From assembly GCA_018969425.1 (NCBI GenBank), contig JAGWYJ010000024.1:1-48080 (forward strand): a stretch of 48,080 bases of DNA. The letters are read 5' to 3'. A program made the translations under genes and the position numbers. Under the pieces are notes generated by a model. That model was not told where the DNA came from and did no database searches. It saw nothing but the letters and a program-made list of their open reading frames with translations. Shown here piece by piece: positions 1 to 8,265 of this stretch. This DNA comes from Alphaproteobacteria bacterium (lineage in GTDB: Bacteria; Pseudomonadota; Alphaproteobacteria; Caulobacterales; Hyphomonadaceae). Numbering within the stretch: position 1 is the first letter of the stretch; every line of letters begins with the position of its first letter.

Positions 1-372
1 CGCCAGATCACTCCGGATCGCGGCTGCGCGCAACTTGTCCCCCCGCGCGGCCTCCTCGATCACCCGCTCCAGCGTCGACCGAGCGAAGGTGACGCCGGCC
101 GCCTTGATGCACTGAAGATCGATTGGAGACAGACAGCCGGATCCTCCCTCCCAGACAGGTTTGAGGGCATGATCGCAGAAGGCGCCCCGATCAATGCCGG
201 AGGGTCGCTCTCCCGGGGTCAGCCCGTTCAGATATTGAGAAACGGTCGGTGCGCAGTCGGACAGATCCAGAATGCGCCCTTCTACGACAGCGACCGGAGA
301 CGGGCCGTCGCCGAAATCCATTCGCCCGATCAGGATCGCATGCTCGGCGTCGTCGGGAAGAAAGCCGCCCAT
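1..372 (-). CDS. Fumarylacetoacetate hydrolase family protein, N-terminal part (3' end outside window)
   Basis: The frame stays open from an ATG at 372 to the window edge (124 codons), so only the N-terminal part is present. A good ribosome site (AAGGAG, seven bases before the ATG) supports the start. The visible part reads MGGFLPDDAEHAILIGRM near the start and later LSPIDLQCIKAAGVTFARS followed by LERVIEEAARGD. This block, in which a hydrophobic 'APVDLQ..KA.GVTF..S..ERVIEE' stretch precedes the catalytic domain, is typical of alphaproteobacterial FAH-family hydrolases that cleave or tautomerise acylpyruvate-like C-C bonds (family knowledge). The metal-binding catalytic core is not in the window, so neither activity nor substrate can be judged. 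It reads away from the gene at 598, with a shared 225-bp intergenic region. Confidence 0.75.
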   Translation of the reverse strand, partial: MGGFLPDDAEHAILIGRMDFGDGPSPVAVVEGRILDLSDCAPTVSQYLNGLTPGERPSGIDRGAFCDHALKPVWEGGSGCLSPIDLQCIKAAGVTFARSTLERVIEEAARGDKLRAAAIRSDLA

Positions 373-597
373 GATCGCTCCTTAACGCATCATCGATCGT
401 CACTTAATATAGACACTGCATACATTTACGATCAGTCCTTGTCGATACGGGGCAGAAGACATCGCAGATCGAATGGCCCGCCGACTGGCGCTTCGAGGCT
501 GCATGCCCTTAAATGCGCAAGCGAATGAGGATCGGATCGCCTCCCCGGATCCTTCAGGGCTGACAGTCCGGCGCAGCCGGCTCAGACGGATTTCGGT

Positions 598-1179
598 ATG
601 ATCTGCAAGATCTATTCTCTGGACGACCTGGCTGACACGCGAGAGGCGATTGCGCGCCGGTGCGCCGCGATCGAGACATTCACCAGCAGGTTCGGACCTC
701 AAACAACGTTTGAGATACGCGGGACTGACCTGATCCGCCACACGGAACGACTGACCGAAGCGGTTGGCTGGTCGGGCTTTGACAGGGCGGGACTGAACAG
801 ACTGGCGGAGATCGTGACCCACGCGCATGAGCGCGGCCTCGTCCATGGCGATATCAGGCCCAAGAACGCGCTCTGGAGCGGCGGACAGGTCTGGTTGTGC
901 GACTGGGAGCCGGCGTTGCGGCAGATCGTTAACGGACGAATGCGGTGGATGTGCACGCCGCCCTGTCGGCACCCGTCCGATCGCCGCACTCTGGCGCTGA
1001 CCTCACTGACAGATCTCATGGGTCTCGCCCTGTTTGTACCGGGGATCGACCTGAAACAGGCTGCCGCTCTGGCCTCAATGGCGCTAGAAAGATCCGGACC
1101 ACAGGCCCCGCGGGCGATGGCGGGAACTCTGTTCCCGCCCGGCGCCGGCGGGTCGAATGAACGAGAGACCCATGGCTGA
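598..1179 (+). CDS. Small protein-kinase-like protein, apparently lacking the glycine-rich loop
   Basis: A 193-residue protein with the C-lobe landmarks of the protein-kinase/aminoglycoside-kinase fold. GLVHGDIRPKNALW (about residues 80-93) matches the catalytic loop HxDxxxxN, and LCDWEPAL (99-106) sits where DFG or DWE binds metal. A later TPPCRHPSDRR...LTDLMGLALF stretch resembles the activation segment and the helix-F aspartate. MICKIYS at the very start may be the beta-3 strand with its ATP lysine, followed by an alpha-C-like helix. The strands with the glycine-rich loop would then be absent; the frame is closed by a stop at 526-528 and has no alternative start between there and 598. It may be a minimal kinase, a pseudokinase or a 5'-truncated gene. 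Its 3' end overlaps the next gene by 8 bp, so the two are probably translated together. Confidence 0.6.
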   Translation: MICKIYSLDDLADTREAIARRCAAIETFTSRFGPQTTFEIRGTDLIRHTERLTEAVGWSGFDRAGLNRLAEIVTHAHERGLVHGDIRPKNALWSGGQVWLCDWEPALRQIVNGRMRWMCTPPCRHPSDRRTLALTSLTDLMGLALFVPGIDLKQAAALASMALERSGPQAPRAMAGTLFPPGAGGSNERETHG

Positions 1180-3016
1180 CACTGTCCTGAGCTCATTGAA
1201 GGAAGCCTGCGACGACCGGGACGCGAGCCTCGATTTTCTTGAGGGAATGGAAGGATCGACCTTTCTCGAAGCGCTGATCTCGGCCCGGGAGGAGGAGGAG
1301 GACGAGTTTCCTCTCAGAGTCCCCGGAACTTATCCCATCGCACAGGCGCTGATCGAGAAATTCTCTCAGGCGCGCGCCAGCGTGACCGGTGAAATCTTTG
1401 ACCAGGCATGGGCCCTCATTGATTTCAATTTTGACGTCAGCGTCTGGGGTGGGGCGACTTTCGAACCGATCCTTCTCGGAAACGGAGCGCTTCTGATCCG
1501 CAATCATCACCGGGTCCTCGGCGTCAGCGAGTCTCCGGCCGCCATCCTGAAGATCCGTCCCCAGCGACTGCGCTCGGACCTTGTTCGGCTCTTCAGAAAA
1601 TCCGCAAAGCTCGAACGCCATGAAGCTTTCATCCTCCACAGAACAGATGATGGAGGAATGATGCGGCTGTCGAAGCCGCCGAGGAAGTTTTCCGAGGTCG
1701 GGCAGACCCTCGTCTTCATCGGCTATGAAGCGCCGGTGTCGACATGCAGAGCCCTTCCTCCCGCTGTCCTGACCCGAATTCGGGAACAGTCGCGATCCGG
1801 TCATGTCGTCCTGAGAACTTTTGGCGATCACGTATTCGTCTATCCCCTTTATCGTTTCTCCGATGATCTCGACGTGCTTCTGGAAGAGTACGCCGAAGCG
1901 CGTTTTGACGAAGCCGACACCGACCAGCCGCTTGGCGTGGAAATTACAACCCACATCCGGTCGCTTCAGGCCCGGTTCGGCGAGCGCACCCGCGAATATC
2001 TGTCCTTGTCGGATTTTCCATTCCCGGACGCCAACGACGTGATGAGCTTTCATGTGGCGCAGAAGACGACAGCTGACACCTGGGGCTCCTATGCGGGCCG
2101 CAAGGCCTCCGACGCGTCCAATCTGGTCGAATTCTTTGCAGACCAGGCCAATCGCCCTGTGAACTACGCCGATAGTTATTGCGATCCGTGGTCTGTCAGC
2201 GGTCGGGAAAGGGAAAGGTGGTGGTCCCTCAGCGCGCGAAGCAGACACGACCTCTTCATGATCGAAGCGCCCTTCTTCGCTTTTGCGCCGTCAGACCAGG
2301 CCCTTGCCTCCCTGACGCCTGCAAGTCTGAAAGGCCGTCTTGCAGCGCTCGCCCCGTTCGTTCGCTCGATGAAGGGCGTCAGACAGTCGGACGACGAGAA
2401 AAATCGGCTCTGGCGCCTGCCGGATCTGCTCAGAAAATCTGGGATTGTGGCCGATTACTCGGAAGCCATCGAGCGTGTTCGCCGTCAGGCCGCAGAAGAC
2501 ATGCCCGAGGCGAGCCCGGAAGAAATAGACGACTCCGTCGCCGAAACGCTCATTCATGATCCTGCGCTCAGGCTAGTCTTCGTGTTCAGCGGGCTGAAGA
2601 CCAGGAAGGCGATCGACTTCAACGGGCTTCATGCAGCTCTCTGTCGCCTGTCCGGAGACCTGAAGGCGGGAATCGTGTGGCGCTACCCGCGCTTCGGCCT
2701 GATTCAGTCCTACGCGGACGGAGATCTCGACTCTGGCAACCAGGCCCTCTTCTGCCTGACCGAAGAGCCCGAAACCGACGATGCCGATAATGGCGTGACC
2801 GCAGATGATGAAGACGTATCAGACACAGAGTCGTCCAACGAGGAGATCGACGGCGGCGACTTCGAGCCTGAAGGGGAAACCCGATCAGACGATCCCGATG
2901 ATCTCGGGTCCGCACAGGATGAAAACGTGTCAGACGCGGAGGCCTCCGACGAGGCGAGCGACAAGGGCGAACCGGAAGATGAAGAGGAAGAGGAAACCAG
3001 GAGTAATCCCTCTTAA
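1172..3016 (+). CDS. Protein of unknown family with acidic repetitive C-terminal tail, partner of the kinase-like gene
   Basis: I do not recognise this 614-residue protein. Start at 1172 gives an ATGGCTGA overlap with the stop of the kinase-like gene; an ATG at 1157 is also possible. No signal peptide or membrane segment is evident, so it is probably cytoplasmic. Residues 1-530 look like a compact globular region with many aromatic and charged residues (for example VSVWGGATFEPILLGNG, TADTWGSYAGRKASD, DPWSVSGRERERWWSLS). From about residue 531 the sequence changes abruptly into an Asp/Glu/Ser-rich tail of roughly 84 residues made of two imperfect repeats. Coupling to a kinase-like gene and a tail rich in Ser/Thr next to acidic residues suggest, as inference only, that it is a substrate or regulated partner. 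Coding is supported by codon structure and by tight coupling. Confidence 0.6.
   Translation: MADTVLSSLKEACDDRDASLDFLEGMEGSTFLEALISAREEEEDEFPLRVPGTYPIAQALIEKFSQARASVTGEIFDQAWALIDFNFDVSVWGGATFEPILLGNGALLIRNHHRVLGVSESPAAILKIRPQRLRSDLVRLFRKSAKLERHEAFILHRTDDGGMMRLSKPPRKFSEVGQTLVFIGYEAPVSTCRALPPAVLTRIREQSRSGHVVLRTFGDHVFVYPLYRFSDDLDVLLEEYAEARFDEADTDQPLGVEITTHIRSLQARFGERTREYLSLSDFPFPDANDVMSFHVAQKTTADTWGSYAGRKASDASNLVEFFADQANRPVNYADSYCDPWSVSGRERERWWSLSARSRHDLFMIEAPFFAFAPSDQALASLTPASLKGRLAALAPFVRSMKGVRQSDDEKNRLWRLPDLLRKSGIVADYSEAIERVRRQAAEDMPEASPEEIDDSVAETLIHDPALRLVFVFSGLKTRKAIDFNGLHAALCRLSGDLKAGIVWRYPRFGLIQSYADGDLDSGNQALFCLTEEPETDDADNGVTADDEDVSDTESSNEEIDGGDFEPEGETRSDDPDDLGSAQDENVSDAEASDEASDKGEPEDEEEEETRSNPS
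2807..3013 (+). repeat. Two imperfect in-frame repeats encoding the acidic tail
   Basis: The bases GATGAAGACGTATCAGAC at 2807 recur as GATGAAAACGTGTCAGAC at 2918, a 111-bp (37-codon) offset. Both copies encode a D-E-(D/N)-V-S-D-x-E-x-S motif followed by a Glu-rich stretch ending in ETRS. Unit 2 carries extra Glu codons from a GAAGAG run. It lies inside the unknown gene at 1172-3016. Confidence 0.6.
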
Positions 3017-3388
3017 GTGCCTGATGCTGAAAAAACCAGGCGCCCGGAATTGGGCGGTGTCGGCGCCCGGGTTCGGCAGCGAGTAGAACGGGTGTGCCGG
3101 CGCCTCGAGCGGGCCATGGCCCTGAGATGTGTGGTCACCGCAGCGCTGAGCCCGGCACTGCTCGCAGGTAGCGCAGGAACCCGTCGGGGAACGCCCTGAA
3201 CGCCTCCAGCGAGACGTCAGCCAGCGGAACCACCCGCCGCAGATCGGCGCTCTTGAGCTGACGGCCATCTGGACAGACCCACCGTATCAGCGCGAGCTAT
3301 CGCGATCCGAATGTCCTGAAAGCGCCTGACGCCCTTATCTGGGACGTCGACTCAGGCGCTCTTCAGGAAAACCCGGGCCACCCTCGTT
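3017..3388. other. Intergenic region with possible gene remnant and a long inverted repeat
   Basis: No convincing gene is seen between the convergent stops at 3016 and 3389. On the minus strand, about 3280 to 3150 gives a stop-bounded stretch of roughly 50 codons with good coding character (containing VVPLADVSLEAFRAF), which could be the relic of a gene I cannot name. Near the right end, CCTGAA-AGCGCCTGA (3315-3329) pairs with TCAGGCGCT-C-TTCAGG (3352-3367), leaving a 22-base loop. The hairpin sits just past the end of the long minus-strand operon and could end its transcription, although there is no T-run. Confidence 0.4.
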
Positions 3389-4228
3389 CTATCGTCCGCG
3401 GAACACGGGCTCGCGCTTCTCGACAAAAGCCTTCGCGGCCTCCTTGTGATCCTCAGTCTGGGCGCAGTGAACATGATGCGTCGCCTCCAGATCGAGACAG
3501 TCCATGAGATCGCCGGAAGTGATCGCACGATTGATGTTCTCCTTCATGTAGCGATAGGCGACCCTTGGCCCGGCAGCGAGACGGGCGCCGATCGCCTGAG
3601 CCTGAGCGGCCAGCGCGTCAGCCTCACAGACCCAGTTGGTCAGACCCATGGCGAGAGCCTGATCGGCGCTGATGCGGTCCGACAGATAATAGAGCTCGCG
3701 CGCCCTTGCAGGACCGACAAGCTGGGTGAGGAAATATGTGCCTCCGTAATCGCCGGCGAACCCGACCTTGGCAAAGGCGGTGGTCATGATCGCCTTGGAC
3801 GCCATGATACGCATGTCGCAGGCCAACGCCATGGCAAGCCCCGCGCCGGCGGCGGCGCCGGGAATAGCGGCAAGAGTAGGCTTGGGAAGCGTCGCGAGTT
3901 TTCCGGACACGGCTCGCTGATTGAGACGCTGGAGATGGATCGCCTCGTCAATCGTCAGGGCTGGAGCGCCTGCAGCAGCCCGCGCCGCCATTCCCTTCAC
4001 ATCGCCTCCTGCGCAGAAAGCCCCTCCGGCGCCGGTGAGAACGATACAGCCGACTTTCGGGTCAGTCTCCGCAGAAGCGAGCATGGCGGCGAGCGCAGCG
4101 TTCATTTCCCCTGACATGGCGTTTCGGGCCTCGGGGCGGTTCAATGTCAGCGTCAGGACGCCCTGCGACAGGCGGGCGAGAAGATGGGTGGTTCCGGTAT
4201 CGATTGCTTCCACAGTCTCAGCGCTCAT
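3389..4228 (-). CDS. Enoyl-CoA hydratase/isomerase family protein (crotonase fold)
   Basis: A 279-residue crotonase-family protein, normal length. Oxyanion-hole blocks are present: AFCAGGDVKGM (about 70-80) and AAIPGAAAGAGLAMALACD (120-138). The two glutamates that make rat-type enoyl-CoA hydratases active are not seen where expected: the first block reads GAGLAM instead of GGCELAM, and the second reads FAKVGFAGDYGG. Asp160 in FAGDYGG is instead placed like the aspartate of isomerase-type crotonases such as PaaG or ECI. It may therefore act as an isomerase or on an unusual acyl-CoA rather than as a classical hydratase. It is the last gene of the minus-strand catabolic operon and its ATG overlaps the stop of the MATE gene by 4 bp. 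Confidence 0.85.
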   Translation of the reverse strand: MSAETVEAIDTGTTHLLARLSQGVLTLTLNRPEARNAMSGEMNAALAAMLASAETDPKVGCIVLTGAGGAFCAGGDVKGMAARAAAGAPALTIDEAIHLQRLNQRAVSGKLATLPKPTLAAIPGAAAGAGLAMALACDMRIMASKAIMTTAFAKVGFAGDYGGTYFLTQLVGPARARELYYLSDRISADQALAMGLTNWVCEADALAAQAQAIGARLAAGPRVAYRYMKENINRAITSGDLMDCLDLEATHHVHCAQTEDHKEAAKAFVEKREPVFRGR

Positions 4229-5712
4229 GGGTCTCTCCTTATGTGATCATGTGAGCCGTTCTCGACCGGACCGACAGCCGGCGAGGTTTGTGTCGACGAC
4301 AGTAGAGGACGATTGCGACGCCAGCCCCCCCATCTGTAATAGGCCAGCGCAAGCAAAGCGGAACTGATGGAGCCGACCGGGAAGCTCCACCAGATAGCGG
4401 AGGCCGCGAGTGCAGGCTGAAGCATCAGCGCGAAGGGCACCCGAAAGATCCACATCGTGACGGCGAAGATCATCGTCGGGGCCAGCATGGCGGCGTTGGC
4501 GCGCACAATGGCCGATAACCCCGAAGTGACGGAAAGGACAATCCAGCCCCATAAAGCGATGAGATTGATCGTGTGGGCCGTCTCAAGCGCCTCTCCTCCC
4601 TGCGGCAGAAAAAGCATGAGCGGCCAGTCTCCCAGGAGATAAATGAGAACGGTCATAGCCAGGGTGAAGGCCCCGCTGACGAGACACCCCTTTAAAGCAA
4701 TCTGTTCAACGCGGTCCCATCGACCGGCCCCGATATTCTGAGCCGCCATCGCCGACATGGAAGCCGCAAGCGCAATGGCCGGCATCTGAACGTAGCCCCA
4801 GAGCTGCGCAGCTCCGCTGTAGGCGGCCGCCGTGGCGGAACCATACCCGTTGACCATCGACAGAAGCAGAAAATAGGCGCCCTGGACAATGAATGTCTCA
4901 AGCGCCATGGGCAGTCCGTTCTTCATCAGAAGGCCCAGCAGAGCCGGGTCCGGCTTCAGATGATGAAGATCTTCGCCGCGGAGCGCGAGCGGCAGGCCTC
5001 GAACATAGATGAAGATCACCAGACAGCACAGAGCGGTCGCATTGGCGATCAGATTGCCGAAGGCCACCCCGGCAATGCCCAGCCGGGGAAAACCGAAAGC
5101 GCCGGTGAGCAGGAGGGGCGACAGGCACAGCCCAAGGCCGATCCAGAGGAGACTGAAGCGAAACGGCGTCTTTGCATCTCCCGCCCCCCTCATCAGCATT
5201 GACAGGAAAAGGAAGGTGAAGATCGAGGGCATCGACAGACACGTGACCCTCAGAAACTCAAGGGCCGGCGCCCGGGCGCCTGACGGAAGCTGCATGAGAT
5301 CGATGAGAGCAGGCGCAAAAACATAACCGCTGAGCGCGAGCAGTCCGGAGACGGTGAGAACGAACGAGACCGAAGTGCCGGCGATACGTTTGACCGCCCG
5401 GACATCCTGAGCTCCGATGGACTGACCGACCGCGATCCCCGCCGCGGTCCCGACGCCCATGACCGCGCCCATCATCATGAACATGAAGACGTTCGCATTG
5501 ACCACCGCGGTCAGCGCATCCGGGCCGAGAACATGACTGACCCAGATCGCTCCCCAGGTCCCTGCAAGAGAATGGAGAAAGTTTGTTGTCAGCAGAGGAA
5601 GGGAAAACGCCACCAGCGTTGGCACGATCGGCCCTTCGGTAAGCTTATGGGTCACCGGCCCGGGACGTGCAGGCAAGCCCGGAGGACTGACGTGAAACCC
5701 GCCGGTTCTCAT
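4225..5712 (-). CDS. MATE-family multidrug/toxin extrusion transporter
   Basis: A 495-residue inner-membrane protein with about twelve hydrophobic helices and the MATE pattern of two similar halves. The start of the core, THKLTEGPIVPTLVAFSLP, is typical for bacterial MATE proteins (usual length 440-480). Such proteins export cationic drugs or metabolites in exchange for Na+ or H+. The start chosen at 5712 forms a 4-bp ATGA overlap with the upstream phosphotransferase gene and adds about 20 residues before the core. The 3' end overlaps the crotonase gene by 4 bp. Location inside a catabolic operon suggests that it relieves toxicity of the substrate or an intermediate (inference). Confidence 0.9.
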   Translation of the reverse strand: MRTGGFHVSPPGLPARPGPVTHKLTEGPIVPTLVAFSLPLLTTNFLHSLAGTWGAIWVSHVLGPDALTAVVNANVFMFMMMGAVMGVGTAAGIAVGQSIGAQDVRAVKRIAGTSVSFVLTVSGLLALSGYVFAPALIDLMQLPSGARAPALEFLRVTCLSMPSIFTFLFLSMLMRGAGDAKTPFRFSLLWIGLGLCLSPLLLTGAFGFPRLGIAGVAFGNLIANATALCCLVIFIYVRGLPLALRGEDLHHLKPDPALLGLLMKNGLPMALETFIVQGAYFLLLSMVNGYGSATAAAYSGAAQLWGYVQMPAIALAASMSAMAAQNIGAGRWDRVEQIALKGCLVSGAFTLAMTVLIYLLGDWPLMLFLPQGGEALETAHTINLIALWGWIVLSVTSGLSAIVRANAAMLAPTMIFAVTMWIFRVPFALMLQPALAASAIWWSFPVGSISSALLALAYYRWGGWRRNRPLLSSTQTSPAVGPVENGSHDHIRRDP

Positions 5713-6761
5713 GAGGCTGATCCCGCGCCTGTCCCTGCCTGGACAAGCTCCCAGGCGCGCACAGCGCTGGCGCGAACGCCCGGCAGAGCCTCCATGTAAT
5801 GGTCCGACGCCGCATTCCCCTCAAGGCCCCGCTTATAAACGCCCTGATTGATGGCGGCGATACGAAAGAGCGCGAAGGCGAAATAGAATGTCCAACCTTC
5901 GGCAGGTTCCTGCCCCGATGCGCGAACATAGCGCTCGATGATCTCCTGGCGAGTCGGGACGCCCAGTGACCGGAACGCCTCGTCGCTCTGGCCGCTGAAC
6001 GTGAACAGACAGGCGTGAGCGACGTCGGCAAAGGGGTGTCCGAGTGTGGAGAGCTCCCAGTCGAGCACCCCCGCGATCCGCGGCGCCTCGGGATCAATGA
6101 GACAATTGCGAAGGGTGTAATCGCCATGAACGATCGCGGACCTGTCGTCCTCAGGCGTGTGGTCGGCAAGCCAGGCCATCACCTTGTCCATCTCCGGAAT
6201 GTCATGGGTGCGGGAGGCCTGATACTGCTTGGTCCAGCGCGAGACCTGTCGCGCATAATAGTTGCCAGGGCGGCCGAAACCGTCCGGGACGCCGATGGCG
6301 ACGGGGTCGAGAGCGTGAAGACGCGCGAGCACTTCGATGAAATGCTCATAGATCGCCCGGCGATCCTGCGGGCTCACCCCCGGCAGCAGCGGATCGAGGA
6401 ACACCCGACCGGGCAGCCACTCCATGACGAAGAATTCTGACCCCACAATTTCGGGATCGGCGCAGTGAACGAGACTGCGGGGAACGGGAACGCCCCGCCC
6501 CTCAAGCGCACGCAGAATCTGATGCTCCCGCCCGACCTGGTGGGCTGACGGAAGGAGCTCCCCGGGCGGTTTCTTCCGAAGCACCCACCGACGACCGGCA
6601 GCTTCAATAAGGTAGGTCGGATTAGACTGCCCCCCCTCGAACTGTCGAACAGAGAGCGGAGGGGCGAAGCCCTCCAGCCGCCCATCGAGGAAACGCTCCA
6701 GCGGCGCGGGATCAAAGCGATGAGCAGCCCGCACATCCGTGATGTGAACTTCCCCCGACAT
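5709..6761 (-). CDS. ACAD10/11-type phosphotransferase (LvaA-like, aminoglycoside phosphotransferase fold)
   Basis: A 350-residue kinase-fold protein of the family that forms the N-terminal half of mammalian ACAD10/ACAD11 and stands alone in many bacteria. Visible landmarks: FEGGQSNPTYL (41-51, nucleotide loop), LRKKP (61-65, ATP lysine), REH (78-80), catalytic loop VHGDYTLRNCLID (211-223) and metal-binding VLDWELSTLGHP (232-243). ACAD10/11 kinase domains and Pseudomonas LvaA phosphorylate the 4-hydroxyl of 4-hydroxyacyl-CoAs. The adjacent dehydrogenase gene (65 bp upstream in the operon) is the ACAD half of the same system, which supports that role here. The substrate in this organism is unknown. 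Confidence 0.85.
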   Translation of the reverse strand: MSGEVHITDVRAAHRFDPAPLERFLDGRLEGFAPPLSVRQFEGGQSNPTYLIEAAGRRWVLRKKPPGELLPSAHQVGREHQILRALEGRGVPVPRSLVHCADPEIVGSEFFVMEWLPGRVFLDPLLPGVSPQDRRAIYEHFIEVLARLHALDPVAIGVPDGFGRPGNYYARQVSRWTKQYQASRTHDIPEMDKVMAWLADHTPEDDRSAIVHGDYTLRNCLIDPEAPRIAGVLDWELSTLGHPFADVAHACLFTFSGQSDEAFRSLGVPTRQEIIERYVRASGQEPAEGWTFYFAFALFRIAAINQGVYKRGLEGNAASDHYMEALPGVRASAVRAWELVQAGTGAGSAS

Positions 6762-6826
6762 CGGGCGGATCCTTCGTCGGACGAGCAGGTCCGCCGCCGG
6801 AACCGGCGGCGGACCTCAGTCAGGGT

Positions 6827-8161
6827 CTAGTTACGGAAGGTTGCAGCCAGAGAGGCTTCCTCTTCCGAAGCCTCATACTGCCGGATCTCATTGCGTCCGA
6901 CGACGAGGTGATGGACCTCATCGGGACCATCCGCAATCCGCAGCGTGCGCTGTCCGGTGTACATCCGCGCCAGCGGCGTCCACTGGGAAACGCCGGTCGC
7001 GCCGTGCATCTGGATCGCCTGGTCGATGATCTGACAAACCTTCTCCGGCACCATCGCCTTCACCATGTGCACCCAGACGCGGGCTTCTCGATTGCCGAGA
7101 ACGTCCATGGCCTTGGCCGCCTTGAGAACCATCAGGCGCATCGCCTCGATCTCGATCCTCGCGCGCGAGATGATCTCCACATTGCCGCCCAGCCAGACAA
7201 TCTTCCGACCGAAAGCGTCGCGGGACAGACCGCGCTTGACCATCAGATCGAGAGCCCGCTCGGCCTGACCGATGGAGCGCATGCAGTGATGGATTCGTCC
7301 GGGCCCCAGGCGGAGCTGAGAGATCTCAAAGCCGCGACCTTCGCCCAGAAGAATGTTCTCCTTCGGGACGCGGACATTTTCAAAGCGGATATGCATGTGA
7401 CCATGAGGAGCGTCATCCTCGCCGAACACATGCATCGGCCCGAGAATGGTCACGCCGGGGGTGTCGATCGGCACAAGGATCTGGGACTGCTGCTTGTTCG
7501 GAGGAGCATCCGGGCTCGTCTTGACCATGGTGATCATGATCTTGCAGCGCGGATCTCCCGCTCCGGAGATATAGTATTTTTCGCCATTGATGACCCACTC
7601 ATCCCCCTCGAGCACGGCGCGCATGCCGATATTTTTCGCGTCGGACGAGGCCATGTTGGGCTCGGTCATGGCGAAAGCGGACCGGATCTTTCCCTCGAGA
7701 AGAGGCTTCAGCCACTTTTCCTTCTGGGCGGGCGTTCCGACACGCTCCAGAACTTCCATATTGCCCGTGTCAGGGGCAGCGCAGTTCATCACCTCGGAGG
7801 CCAGCGGCACCTTGCCGAGCTCAACCGCGATGTAGGCGTAGTCAAGGTTCTTGAGGCCTTCTCCGGTCTCGGCGTCAGGCAGGAAGAAGTTCCAGAGGCC
7901 CTCCTTCTTCGCCTTGTCCTTGGCCCCTTCCAGAAGCTCCAGCTGTCCGGGAGCATAGCTCCAGCGATCCGCGCGACCTTCGCCGAGCCTGTGAAACTCC
8001 TCGGACATGGGCTGGACGGTTTCCTTCACGAACCGCTTCACATGTTCGAGCAGAGGCAGAGCCTGCTCCGACATTCGAAGATCGTTCAGATCGTCGAGCG
8101 GGTTGAAACCGAACGCCGCTCCTTTCTGGGATGAGCTCTTTGAGCCGGTCTTGGTCGCCAT
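6827..8161 (-). CDS. ACAD10/11-type acyl-CoA dehydrogenase (LvaC-like)
   Basis: A 444-residue flavin-dependent acyl-CoA dehydrogenase family protein. FAD/substrate block AFAMTEPNMASSDA (162-175), middle domain, then LGPGRIHHCMRSIGQAERAL (285-304) and C-terminal GATGVSQWTPLARMY (387-401). The segment RIADGPDEVHH (408-418) puts an aspartate (D411) where medium-chain enzymes have the glutamate of YEGT; RxADGPDEVH is the signature of the ACAD10/11 group. In ACAD11 and the Pseudomonas lva pathway this domain removes the 4-phosphate to give an enoyl-CoA. The phosphotransferase gene lies directly downstream, so the split pair equals one ACAD11. A 104-bp gap separates it from the upstream SDR gene. 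Confidence 0.9.
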   Translation of the reverse strand: MATKTGSKSSSQKGAAFGFNPLDDLNDLRMSEQALPLLEHVKRFVKETVQPMSEEFHRLGEGRADRWSYAPGQLELLEGAKDKAKKEGLWNFFLPDAETGEGLKNLDYAYIAVELGKVPLASEVMNCAAPDTGNMEVLERVGTPAQKEKWLKPLLEGKIRSAFAMTEPNMASSDAKNIGMRAVLEGDEWVINGEKYYISGAGDPRCKIMITMVKTSPDAPPNKQQSQILVPIDTPGVTILGPMHVFGEDDAPHGHMHIRFENVRVPKENILLGEGRGFEISQLRLGPGRIHHCMRSIGQAERALDLMVKRGLSRDAFGRKIVWLGGNVEIISRARIEIEAMRLMVLKAAKAMDVLGNREARVWVHMVKAMVPEKVCQIIDQAIQMHGATGVSQWTPLARMYTGQRTLRIADGPDEVHHLVVGRNEIRQYEASEEEASLAATFRN

Positions 8162-8265
8162 GGGGTCGTCTCCGTTTGCTGGTCTGTCGTTCTGTTAGGT
8201 CGTTCGTCTGTCTCGAATTCATCTCCCGACCATCGCCCCGCCCAGGGACGAACGGCCTATGCGCC

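Noticed and set aside
699-1196. Long minus-strand frames opposite the kinase-like gene and similar mirror frames elsewhere
   Set aside because: GC-rich codon structure creates long open frames on the opposite strand; these have no family resemblance, odd Arg/Ser-rich composition and no ribosome sites.
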